From Schistosoma haematobium (Eukaryota; Platyhelminthes; Trematoda; Strigeidida; Schistosomatidae), in NCBI RefSeq assembly GCF_000699445.3, contig NC_067199.1, positions 33,154,902-33,218,901 of the forward strand: a stretch of DNA of 64,000 nucleotides, read 5' to 3'. Of the stretch, positions 1-9,929 are shown piece by piece; the stretch's first letter is position 1, and every line of letters starts with the position of its first letter. Below the pieces are notes generated by a model that did not search any database, was not told where the DNA came from, and worked only from the letters and a program-made list of their open reading frames with translations. A program made the position numbers and the translations under genes.

Positions 1-1150
1 AACCAAATCCGTGCAAGGTCAAAATCGAAAGATAATGGAGCAGTAATATGGCTGTCTTTAGCACAGTTAAACAACCGAGCACAGTAAAACAATCAGTGGT
101 ACAATCGGTTATAATAATAATTGTTTCCATTAAATCGATCGCGTTCTCTTGGTAAAATTAGGTCACTACAGAGTGACGAAAAAAAAACGCTTATTTATTT
201 TAGTTATGTAATTCAGTATTTATGGAAATGAAAGATACAAGTATGCATATAAATATATATGTACTGCTATACACGTTTGCTCAACGCCACATACAGAATG
301 ACTAGAAAGATCAGAATAATTCATTTGTCTGAAGGTTAATCACGTAGGGATGATACAATACTAATTGCTTATGTATAATTACCTTGATATATTTAGTTAA
401 TCTATTTATAAATATGTTGTTGTCAACCTTTAAATACTTGAACTAATCAGACAAGTTTATGCAGAATAGTCTGACCATTAAATTGATACTGATGTTCTTC
501 GGAATTTCTTCTGTGTACGAGTTATCTCAAATTCAGATTTTACTTAAAAGAAAACTGTAACATAGGTGGCACCATATATAGAGCGAGAGAGAAAGGAGAG
601 GAGAGGAAAGAAGAAAAGTCATGATATAAAACTAATTGAATCGAAATTTCTTTGCTTAATTCGAATTTTCGTTTACTTAAAAAAATTCAGAATTTCCATT
701 TTTTTAATTATTTTCTCGAAAGTATGATGATCGTCATCCTGACAATCATTCTACTCAAATATACACTAACACTTATATACTACTTCATTTAAATCATGAA
801 CCAATCAGTGTTAGAACATCAATGAAAACCTGAAAGCACTAGTTGTCCAATATTCATTGATTTATGACTCCAGTGGAACTCGACAATCTTCACAACCATA
901 TACTTACACTTATATATCTTGTAATGCCTAATCTTCACGATTAATCAAACTGAAGTAAATTTATTTCAAGTTACGACATTGGTGATTCTTTCTTTGTTGA
1001 TATAGAAAGTTTGTGGAGATTGTTAAGTTATCATATTTTAAGTTACTGATCGATCTTAGAAAACCATTATAAATCAAGAAGTACTGAAAAGCTTTTTTCA
1101 TTATATTATGGAACTCCTTGGAAGTGAGTACCGGTAACCTCACTGAGTCT
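1..1150. other. AT-rich intergenic DNA, no gene seen
   Basis: No open frame with protein-like composition, splice-flanked exon or recognisable repeat was found. A purine-rich run of GAGA type lies near 580-615. Confidence 0.5.
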
Positions 1151-1189
1151 ACGACGTTCTGTCTTGTAAAGAGCGTCTACACATTATAT

Positions 1190-1310
1190 CACTACTGTAT
1201 AGGTCTGGTTTCAATTAATTCACGATACTGTGAGACCATCTTACATTGTCCTATATAACTGAATCTCGCTGATCACAGATTCTTACTAGAACCTATGAAA
1301 GTACACTGTC
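1190..1310 (-). repeat. Very old fragment of SINE family II
   Basis: The order of short blocks (a caatyaattcacga-like block, a cattgtc-like block, then a ttctyactagaac-like block) follows the body of SINE family II in reverse orientation, as in the well-preserved copies at 42055-42435 and 53396-53894. It is highly diverged, so the call rests on block order only. Confidence 0.3.
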
Positions 1311-1639
1311 AACGATTCCCACTCTAGAACGAAATATATGTCTAGTGCTTCCTGGTCATCATTGTTTGCCTAGGATCGGTCCGTAATGTAAAGTATTATT
1401 CGATTAGGAACTCTTAGAATTTCAATTTAAGATTACAACCTACTCATTAGTAAACAAAAAATAAAGTGAGTTCGATTTTATGGTTTATTTGCTTTTTTAG
1501 TAGAATGTAATTAATGCAGTCAGTCTTTGAAAACTGTAAACTATTACATACCTCGAGAAATAAAGATTTTCTAATGTTTGTTTTTTTGGGAACTAAATAA
1601 CAGTGTTCGACAAAATAAGGTAGATTAATAAATTGAAAT

Positions 1640-1729
1640 ATGGCTGACACAACTGATGCTCAGTTGATGTCAATTTCGTTGGCCATTTCATTGTCTATTT
1701 TTTGTTTCGTAGTATATTACTTACTAATT
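1640..1729 (+). CDS. Candidate first exon, OST4-like small membrane protein
   Basis: An ATG opens 30 codons reading MADTTDAQLMSISLAISLSI and then FCFVVYYLLI. The exon is followed at once by a consensus donor GTAAGT at 1730, in phase 0. The layout is a short polar start with a T-D-x-Q-L motif, one 20-residue hydrophobic segment and an aromatic pair. It resembles OST4, the roughly 37-residue subunit of the ER oligosaccharyltransferase that performs N-glycosylation, where the family start is TDVQL followed by one membrane helix. The usual asparagine/lysine-rich tail would have to lie in a following exon, which I did not find. The frame stays open past the donor to 1939, so an unspliced or chance ORF is possible. 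The OST4 link is a resemblance by eye, not a proven homology. Confidence 0.3.
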
Positions 1730-1939
1730 GTAAGTAGTTTGAATTTAAACAATCATTTGTATGTCATGTTTGTTATGACTACTAAAACCTCTTTGCTTCA
1801 AAGGGTATTCGTTACCATATCAACGCTCTTACATTTATTTCAGTTGTTTCATTTCATCTGCTTACTTACAGTATTATTTATTTTCCGAATTGACTTTTTC
1901 GTTTACACACTAAAATTCAGATCCTTAATTCGTTTATAA

Positions 1940-2350
1940 GTGCTGTTTGAATATTCCTGTTGTGATAAGAGCAATAACAGATCAGTCTCTTGTGGCATAT
2001 GGAAATCATGTCCAGAACCCTTCGAAATAAGAATTATTATCTTCTTTCAGATACGTACTAATAGTATATAAATGACATGATATTTGAAATGGGAATACTT
2101 TTTGTCAAGTTATTTTACACACTACTGAAGTAATTAAGCGTTGACGATAGGATTATGAATTAAATTATTCTTATTCGATATTATACTCTAATTATCAGTT
2201 AAGCTTTATTATTACTTTTTTTGCCTTAAAATCATTTAAAAGTCAGTCAGCTACAACGTAGGACCAGGCACATTTATGCATCGGTCCAAGTTGCTATACC
2301 TCATTAGCACAACAAGATAAACACCAAGTTCATAAAAGTAGTCACCTCAG
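1940..2350. other. AT-rich intergenic DNA
   Basis: Nothing beyond AT-rich sequence was recognised between the small candidate exon and the first LTR-like repeat. Confidence 0.4.
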
Positions 2351-2451
2351 TGGTAGTTTAATGAATAGAACACGAATGGGGACAATCGAATGTATTTAAT
2401 ACAAAATTACAGGACTTTGTAATAAAATCTAACAATCATAAAGTAAATATT
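2351..2451 (+). repeat. LTR-like repeat family A, left half, split by a PLE
   Basis: Shares the block GAACACGAATGGGGACAAT and about 80 further bases with the start of the complete copy at 55738-56040 and with the reverse copy at 8839-9082. The match stops near 2451, where PLE sequence begins, and the family A sequence resumes at about 4613. No clear target duplication flanks the outer ends. Confidence 0.65.
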
Positions 2452-4612
2452 TAATAAAGAAGGAACGAATTGAGCGAAGAAATTTCTTTTCAATTAGTTT
2501 TTCATCATGGCTCTACACTAATATCTAAATGATTTACAATAATAATATAATACTCATCGAGTGGATATGTTACGTAATAATTACATAATGACATTTAAAT
2601 TAACATTGATTAATTGGAAGTAAGAGGATTATTAATAGTCAAAGTGATCAAGAAGTTGCTACGTTGCGTAATGTAAGAAACAAAGAAGGAACAGAATTTT
2701 AACGGATGGTCAATAGGATGGTAGTTACGTAAGAATCAAGAGATGAATGTCGAGAAGTTATTAAGTTCAAAAGCAACAGAAATAAAATTACAAAAGTTAA
2801 AAAAAAACAAGTGGGAGAAGTATGAAAGATAGTTCTTTTGAAGGAAATCTTAAACTGATGGCCAGGGCAGAGAAAGTGGTTGTACGAATCTCTTTTGAAT
2901 GCAAAGGTCAGGTTTGTGAACATGGATTGCGATGGCTTCCGCAATGTGCAAGAGGCGCACTCGTAAACCATGTGGCAAATTTGATGGGATATTGTAGATA
3001 ACCTTAAAAGCTTTATTCAATTCAACTTGATGACCTGTGTCAAACAAGTGAGAGAGAATAGATCTTTTAATCATATTTACTTGTCCTTTGCTTAACCATG
3101 ACGGATGATGTTCTGTAATACGATGACGGACTTGCCGAATTGTACGCCCTATATAACTGGCTCCACAGGAGCAGTTGAAACGATAGATACACATAGATTT
3201 GGCGAATTCAGCCAGTCTGTCTTTGTTGGCTGTTCTTATTTTGGGATAGTTGTAGAAGATGGCATTTAATCTGGCAGCATTGAATGTTTTTTGTACGGCT
3301 CTTCTTAGTTTCTGAGTCAAGATTTCTTCAATGGTGTCATTTATGAATTGTAGTTTTATGAATAGTACCTTCTTATGGACGGTGGGTATCTTTGTCCTTG
3401 TTTTCTTCTCCATCATATGTTTGTCGATGAATTTCATGGGATACCCATTCATACTAAGTAGGTTCAGAATATTATTCAATTCTTCTTCAATGGTGTTTTC
3501 AGAGCAAATTATTCTAGCCCGATTTGTCAAGATTTTTATCAAGTTCCTTTTGTATCTGATTGGAACTGCACTATGGAAATGAGTGTATTGTCCTGCTGCA
3601 GACTTTCTGTGTACCCCTCATTTTAACGTTCCGTCTGCTCTTCTTTTTAGTCAGACATCTAGAAATGATATGCTGTCGTTCTGTCCGTCTTCTGATGTAA
3701 AATTTATTGGTGGATGAACGTTATTAAATGTATTAAGTAAATTGTCCTTATCATTTTCATTTTCTAGCACTATGAAGGTGTCGTCTATATAGCGATAAGA
3801 AGTTGGTAAATGGCTAATTATGCTTTTAAGTGGTCCGTTTTCTAGCTTTGCATGGAAAATACCAGCCAGTAGAGGGCCCAATGGTGATCCCATGGCAACT
3901 CCATCTATCTGTCTATAGTATTCGTTGTCAAATCTGAATTCTACATTCATTGTGCATCTAAGGATTAACTGTTTTATCGCGGATGCTGGAATCTGGGTTT
4001 CTATGCGCCTCTCTGTTAGTTCATTGCAAATAAAATCAACTGTTTCGAGTAGTGGAATGTTAGTGAATAAAGATGATACATCAAGTGATAACATGAAATT
4101 ATTCTTGACTGATAGATTTTTTATGTTCTCAACAAATTCAAAGGAATCCTTGACACTATGCTTGACAATTTCTTTGTGTAGTGGTTTAAGAATTTGCACC
4201 AAACATTTTGCTATAGTATGATACGCTGAGTCATTCATATCTAAAACTGGTCGAGGGGGCAAGCCACTTTTGTGTATTTTTGGTAGGCCATATAGTCTTG
4301 GTGTCATCGTTCCCGTAGGTTTCAACATTTCAAACACCTTTTCTGAAATAAAACCTTGTTGTTTAATTTCTTTGAGTGAATCTGTTAATTGCTTTTCAAT
4401 CTTATCTGCTACGTCGTTCTTCACAGCCAGTTTCTGAAATTTGCTTTTATCATTTAAAAGGGCTTTCATTTTGTTTATGTAGTCATTTTTATCCATGAGT
4501 ACTATCCCATGTCCTTTGTCCGGTTTCATGATTAATAAATTGTCATTAGTTTTAAGTTTTCTTAAAGCTTCTGTATGTTATTTCGTCAAAATCCCTTTCG
4601 TGTTGTGTCTAT
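2452..4612 (-). mobile_element. Penelope-like retroelement, 5'-truncated and decayed
   Basis: A retroelement of about 2.16 kb on the minus strand encodes a Penelope-type reverse transcriptase followed by a GIY-YIG endonuclease. The N-terminal part of the usual PLE protein is missing, so the copy is 5'-truncated. The flanking LTR-like repeat is interrupted at the same point on both sides. Related short sequences, aagtaaatatttaat on the left and taagtatttaat on the right, look like a target-site duplication. About 400 bp of AT-rich 3' untranslated sequence follows the stop codon at 2850. No hammerhead-like core was noticed within this copy. Confidence 0.8.
2850..4529 (-). pseudogene. PLE polyprotein: reverse transcriptase plus GIY-YIG endonuclease
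   Basis: One reading frame runs from about 4610 down to 2850, interrupted by three in-frame stops: TAA at 4580-4578, TGA at 3653-3651 and TGA at 3620-3618. The two pieces between stops (4529-3651 and 3542-2850) lie in the same frame, with no frameshift. The first piece starts MKPDKGHGIVLMDKNDY and has RT motifs: LYGLPKIHK, LSLDVSSLFTNIPL, DGVAMGSPLGPLLAG and the catalytic YIDD box in SYRYIDDTFIVL. The second piece carries the GIY-YIG nuclease core, with CSCGASYIGRTIRQVRHRI and then TEHH. It ends FVQPLSLPWPSV, probably the natural C-terminus. The protein copies element RNA at a nicked chromosomal site. All visible catalytic residues survive, so few mutations separate this copy from an open frame, but the 5' truncation makes it non-autonomous. 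Confidence 0.85.
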
Positions 4613-4800
4613 GATTTAAGTATTTAATGTCCACCAATTATCTCATAATGACTCAGACTTCATTGTTCTTGCATTTTCATACAAATTGCATCCTGTTTCC
4701 ATTCTTTACTGTTCGATCCTCTTGTCTCTCTGCTGCTAGACCTACTGTTCAAGACTAACATCATATACTACTTATGTCAATATAAGTAGCACAAACCACA
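4613..4800 (+). repeat. LTR-like repeat family A, right half
   Basis: Continues the copy begun at 2351. The tract with TGTCCACCAATTATCTCATAA, TGTTTCCATTCTTTACTGTT and ATATAAGTAGCACAAACCACA is the reverse complement of 8839-8975, with small differences. It ends CACA like the other copies. Confidence 0.65.
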
Positions 4801-4899
4801 GTAGCAATGTATAAAAGAAAGACTGTGTATAAGGGTATAGTACAGGAAGAAAGAATTAGTTCGTAAAAAGAATCTTACGGTTTAAAGGAAGACAAAGTG

Positions 4900-5345
4900 T
4901 GTATACACCTACACCATTGTGATCGATTTTGAGTCATGTCACCATAGCAACTCACGTGCAACTGAGTTTGTTCTCATTTAACTCGGTTAAGCCCTTTTGT
5001 TAAATTATTTAGCGGACAACGTCATCCGTACTATAACAACTTATTGTGCCTTTATAATTGTTATGCTGTTATGATTTATGTATGCTTGAACATTGTTTAC
5101 CGCCTACGCATATATTCGTTCTGCTATTTTTATTATTAGCTGCTTAATTGATTCGATGATCCATTCATTTCCCTATATATAGATGTAAATTTACACTCTA
5201 CACTCTCGGTTCGCTGACTCACTCATTCGCCTCACTGCTTTATGGTCTGAGTTATTTGCTAATAAAACTGTAGTCGCTGCTTCTCTTTGCCTTCTGATTT
5301 CAAACACCGTTGAGGATTATATGATAACGGTTATGAGGGTGGTTG
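4900..5345 (+). repeat. Possible LTR of another family
   Basis: Promoter-like and polyadenylation-like signals sit in LTR order: a TATATATAG box near 5175, an AATAAAACTG signal near 5262 and a pyrimidine-rich U5-like stretch after it. Base composition is richer in GC than its surroundings. I could not find matching ends or a target duplication, so this could also be an unrelated dispersed repeat. Confidence 0.3.
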
Positions 5346-5349
5346 GTTA

Positions 5350-5480
5350 ACGAAGTACAGCCACTACATCACTCAGAGTCTCCAACCATTGGTTACGATA
5401 GTCACGCGACCCCAACCAATTAGTCTGCATCTACCAACATGGCTCAGACCAGAAGTTAATGACTTTATGGACTGATATCA
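5350..5480 (+). repeat. Dispersed repeat family IV
   Basis: The blocks TCTCCAACCATTGGTTACGA, CCCCAACCAATTAGTCTGC and CAGACCAGAAGTTAATGACT recur in diverged form at 19320-19400 and 21885-22010. The class is unknown. Confidence 0.5.
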
Positions 5481-5789
5481 CTTTTTGGTATGGCCGCCTC
5501 TAAATTTCTTCCAACTATCCCCAAAACTAGTAAGAACTGCGCGTCGTGGTAATCGGTGTTCAGGCATACATAACATGTGGCCCAACCATGTTATCGATAG
5601 TATAAAATCATTAAAAAAGTTTTTGTTTTGGAGAATATTCCATACATTTATTTCTTACACTATAAATTGTAAGATTGTACTTGTCATTACCAAGGTTTGA
5701 CTTGATAATCTCAAATAAAATGATTATTAAGTAGATTATTGTAAATAAAAATGATATATTTGTAATATTCCAATGAGTAGGAAAATTAA

Positions 5790-5850
5790 GTTTTTAAATT
5801 TTCTGACGTTTCGTGACTTAATATAAGTCACTTGTTCTGAAGAAGTGCCA
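5790..5850 (-). repeat. PLE-type terminal fragment with degenerate hammerhead shape
   Basis: On the minus strand a long hairpin (AGTGACTTA / TAAGTCAC) is followed by GAAACGTCAG, the layout of the hammerhead found in Penelope-like elements (core, stem II, GAAAC, GTC). The bases before the hairpin read CAGAACA where a hammerhead needs CUGANGA, so two core bases are changed. A shorter related piece lies at 26300-26345. It abuts the RTE endonuclease remnant that begins near 5848. Confidence 0.45.
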
Positions 5851-6655
5851 CCCATAAACATTTTGTTGAAAACACATAAATTTGCAAATCTGTTACCATT
5901 GTCGTTCTCTTCTCTCAGTCTATCCATATCGTCTCATGATATCCTCATACCCAGTGTTATCCATTCCGACCTTGGCTTTGAGATCTCCTATCAGCAAGGT
6001 GAGGTATATTCAAGCGCATTTCTCTACAATCGAATACTGATCTTTATGGTTTTCATTATTATGATGGTGGTTGCGTAACACTGGATAGCATTAATTGTGA
6101 TTCCCTCCTCCTTCTGTTTTGAACGATGCTTGAATGATCATGGGTCCATGAGATTCCCATTGTATAAGTGCTTTATGTGTTTGTTTAGAAAGCACCAGTT
6201 CAACTCCTTGTGTGTATGCGAAGTATCTTCCTCCTTATAACTAGAATACAACAGCATCCCTCCGAAATTAAATTTTTGTGCTTGCAGGTTGGATTCGATG
6301 GTTTCAGTGATTACGAGCACAGTCAAGTTGTTTCTACTCAATTTTGCAGCTAATTGAGTGATCCTTCCAATGTCTCATATTGTCCGGACAATTTATGTCC
6401 CTATATTAATTGTTACTGTGGTTGTTGAAGGAGTTAACGGCCTTGTGATTATCGAAGAATCTCGTCTTTTACTGTTGGACGTCATGGTTGTTGTGAATGA
6501 GAACCCTTCAGCTCTCAGGTCAGAGTTCAAATGGTTCCAATGATTTTTATGTATGGTTTTTTTCTACGGGATAGGGTTGCTGATCGTACGCACAACGATC
6601 GTCCTTTACCCTCCTCATGACTGGCAGTAACCTTATAAATGCTTTAGGAGGTATC
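5848..6655 (-). pseudogene. RTE-clade (SR2-like) LINE, endonuclease region
   Basis: Minus-strand translation, with stops and frameshifts, follows the apurinic-type endonuclease of RTE/SR2 elements in order. Near 6400 it reads GTxIVRTIxDIGRITQLAA, the position of the family GTWNVRTM start with Trp now a stop. Then come SRNNLTVLVITETIES (family NNLAVLGISETH), GGMLLYSSYKEEDTSHTHK (family GELLLYSGHEEENAPHTQG) and NGNRFANLCVFNKMFMGGT. The protein would nick target DNA for retrotransposition; this copy cannot. Sequence above about 6560 is the element's 5' leader and matches the fragments at 27245-27345 and 45470-45580. The reverse transcriptase half is absent here. Confidence 0.75.
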
Positions 6656-6659
6656 AAAC

Positions 6660-8830
6660 TCGGTTTCATATACATATAATTAATGAACACTAATTTTGCA
6701 TAAATTTCACTCGTGTGTCTTACATAATTGGTTGGTTGAAGTGATTAAATTTTAGAAACCTGAACTATTAGAGCGAAATCTCACATTCCTCACAAAATCT
6801 GAAGTCGAATAATTCTGTCTTTGGTGAGTTAGTGTTTCGACAAACCCAACGAGCTTCAAGCAGTTAAAAAACGGCTGTAACCAGTAGATGCTGGTTTGAA
6901 ATAACTGTTTAGTTGAATTTAGTTTACAGTATATGTCATGTGAGTAAATATATCAATCACGTATGTTGAGTTTATTTTAGCATTTTGATAACAATGATGT
7001 TTACAAATAGTCAGTGACATATATAAGCGAACAATATTGTTTTCGATTAGATCCCCATCAGGCTTTACTCTAATATACAGTAATATTTATATGCATATAC
7101 GAAATTATTAAACCTCTGGTAGTTGTTGTTGTTGTGGTGGTGGTGGTGCTCAGAACAACGCTGTCTGAAAATTCCAAAGATTCCGTATTTTATTACAGGA
7201 AAGTGAAGTGCTGTTATAACATAGTGGTATATGGAAATACAATTACAATAATACTATAAAAGTTATATTTATGTGTTAATCTGATCACATGAAAACATAC
7301 ACCATTTACACATTTTCAAATTATTATTCGGACTACTTTTTTCATTTTTCAGTAGTTGAACAAGTTAATACTTTATTTTTACCTCATTTAAATAAAAGCA
7401 TAAAATTCATAGTGAAATTATTTTAATCTATTTACCTGAAATGATCACGCAGTTTAATTTTAAATTAGAATAAATAAAAAACTTGAATATAAAGCAGGTT
7501 TTAATAGTCAAATTAAGTTAAGTATCACTAATGTGTACATCGTTCACTATTAAGTACATTCATGTGCATGTAATGGACACATGTAATTTTTCCGAAAAAA
7601 AAATATAGATATCGGTGATCGCATTAATTCTCAAGTAAATTTAACAGAGAATTAATTCAGTCAACGTTTTGTTTGTTTTTTTTTTAACTCAAAGAGAATA
7701 GAAAGTAGTGAATACTTAATTTATTCATATGAAATGACAATCAAGAATGTTATTATAATTCACTATTGAATTATATTAGAAGAACAATGAATGCATGACA
7801 ACACATTGTATGTCGGACAAATATAAGCATATATCTGTAGACATATGATGTATAGATGTATATAATACTTTTGATCAATGTTCAAACTATAGCACTGAAT
7901 ATGACATTGTGCTATTAATCTCATTAAATTTTGTACACACATGTATGTGAATGTAAGAAAATTCGAATTTAATAAACATTCATTAGCTTCTGTTTCTTTT
8001 TATACATATTTTGTTTTTTTAGGTTTCTTTTCACTCCACTGGTTCAGAAAGAAATACAATCCATTTTATGATTGATGATATGTGATTGTATCCATATACG
8101 TGCATATTTTTTTCTAGAAATAAACAAACAAACACTTTTTAAGTGGCTCGTGTACATTGATTCATTTTTATTTTTAAGCTAAGAAGCAAAAGATGATAAG
8201 CTTTTACTCATTAACTAGTAGTAGTAGTAGTAAGCGTTTAATGTGAATTAAATTAAGATTAAACTAGTAAGTGAACATCACTTCTTAGATCGCTACATAC
8301 TGTAAGTTTTGTGTTGAGTATAAATATACATACAGGTACATGTACACAAACACTCGTCTAGTTACAAAATATTGAACCGATATTTACCTACAGTTTATTA
8401 CTTATGAGTATATTTGGAGTGTCAGTAGAGTAATTTATGTTTGATGAGACTGAATTACTAACAGGGGTTTAGAGTAAGAGTACAGGAAGTAGAAGAGAGG
8501 GAGGGAGTGAAAAGTTGCAAAAAGTTTATATACCAATTAAATGTTTACATTAATCATCATTGTTTCAAACTTATCCATTGAACTAAACATCAGAAAAATT
8601 CAATTTTTGAAGATGATAACGAAAATAATAATAATAATTCAAACAAAAAACACTACATATTTAATCCATTAAAAAAATTCATTTATTTAGTGCATTTCAT
8701 GATGATCTGTGTAGATGTCAATCCTTGAAACATCTCTCCAGTATACACATAGACATAGTTTTTACACAAATTTCTCCATGGTTCTGTTTTTTAAACTTCA
8801 CACAATCTTTTCGCTACAACAACAACTACT
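6660..8830. other. AT-rich intergenic DNA
   Basis: No gene or known repeat was recognised. Short GTT/GGT repeats lie at 7118-7148 and an AGT run near 8215-8232. Confidence 0.45.
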
Positions 8831-8838
8831 ACTATTAC

Positions 8839-9082
8839 TGTGGTGTGTGTTACTTATATTGATATAAGTAGTATATGATGTCAGTCGTGAACAGAAGGGC
8901 TGGCAGCAGAGAGACAAGAGGATCGAACAATAAAGAATGGAAACAGGATGTAATTATGAGACAACTGGTGGACATTTTGCAAATTAAGCATTTACTTTCT
9001 GATTGTTAGATTTTATTGAAAAGTCCTGTAATTTCGTGTTAGTTACATCCGGTTGTCCCCCACTCGTGTTTTGTTCACTACA
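8839..9082 (-). repeat. LTR-like repeat family A, reverse copy
   Basis: This 244-bp copy, read on the minus strand, starts TGTAGTGAACAAAACACG and ends ATAAGTAACACACACCACA. It lies inside an ACT/CTA microsatellite, so its target duplication is unclear. It matches the split copy at 2351-4800 and the copy at 55738-56040. Confidence 0.6.
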
Positions 9083-9099
9083 CTACTACTACCATTACT

Positions 9100-9352
9100 A
9101 TGGTGAGCGAAAACATATAGTAGGGACAAGTGAATACGTCTTGATACAATATTACAAAATATCATGTTAAGGTCTGAGAACCATACATCGAATACTTCAT
9201 TTGTAAAATGTCAGTCAATTGTCTGAGATTTGATTGTTCCTTGGTTTCGATACTAATCACTCTTTGTCCTCATTCTCTTCTGTCCCCATGCATTTCACTT
9301 TCGACTGGTGATGCATGCTATTTATATTTGTCGACATCAGTAGAATATACCA
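9100..9352 (+). repeat. LTR-like repeat family A, older forward copy
   Basis: It starts TGGTGAGCGAAAAC and ends AATATACCACA. Internal blocks (TCTGAGAACCATA, TGTAAAATGTCAGTCAATTG, TTTGATTGTTCCTT) match 55738-56040 in order. It forms an inverted pair with 8839-9082, separated by 17 bp. Confidence 0.5.
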
Positions 9353-9445
9353 CATTACGACTACGACTACTACTAATCGTATATCTCATGAGCATTTTTA
9401 TATCACTACTGTTCCAGTTACTGCTTACGTGGCAGGCATTGATCT

Positions 9446-9924
9446 TGTTATAGCCCAAAGCCGCCATTCAGAAGCAGCGAATTATCGATCGGACCAAGGA
9501 CGCGTAAAACACGTGCGAGCAGCCTAGAATCCTGATTGGTCCTGCTTTCCGCCTAGCCCAGCCAGTTAAGTCCAGAACACCAGTCTCAGCTTCTGTAATA
9601 TGAATCCTTATATTTCAAACATACTGAGTTTATATACTAATCAAACAGACCACAACGTGGCATGAAATAGAAAATAACATTTTTACAAAATTTGGCCAAA
9701 TGTGGCCGTGAGTGTGGGAGGCAGTAACTAATAGACGGGGCCTAATTCAAGAATGGTAAAATCTATATTAATGGTCCATAGGTCAAAATAAAGTTTATAA
9801 TAAGAGGAACATGAATATGAATAGTTTAGTTATTTAAGAATTATACGATAAAAATATACGTTTAGTATTGGTTCATAAATGGATCCCAAGAATTACCATT
9901 CATTATGTTTATCGGGACCCAACA
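9446..9924 (-). mobile_element. Solo LTR, family B, with variant U3
   Basis: Read on the minus strand it begins TGTTGGGTCCCGATAAAC and ends CTATAACA. A perfect 5-bp duplication GATCT flanks it (9441-9445 and 9925-9929). The half containing the TATATAAAC-type promoter box, the family GATTCATATT-like block and the U5 end matches the family B LTRs at 37659-38027 and 50697-51066. The distal part is different and longer (479 bp against about 370 bp), so it is a subfamily with another U3. No internal retrotransposon sequence is left, as expected after LTR-LTR recombination. Confidence 0.8.
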
Positions 9925-9929
9925 GATCT

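Noticed and set aside
2699..2971. Open frame overlapping the PLE endonuclease end
   Set aside because: Shadow frame of the PLE coding region; the GIY-YIG frame explains the sequence.
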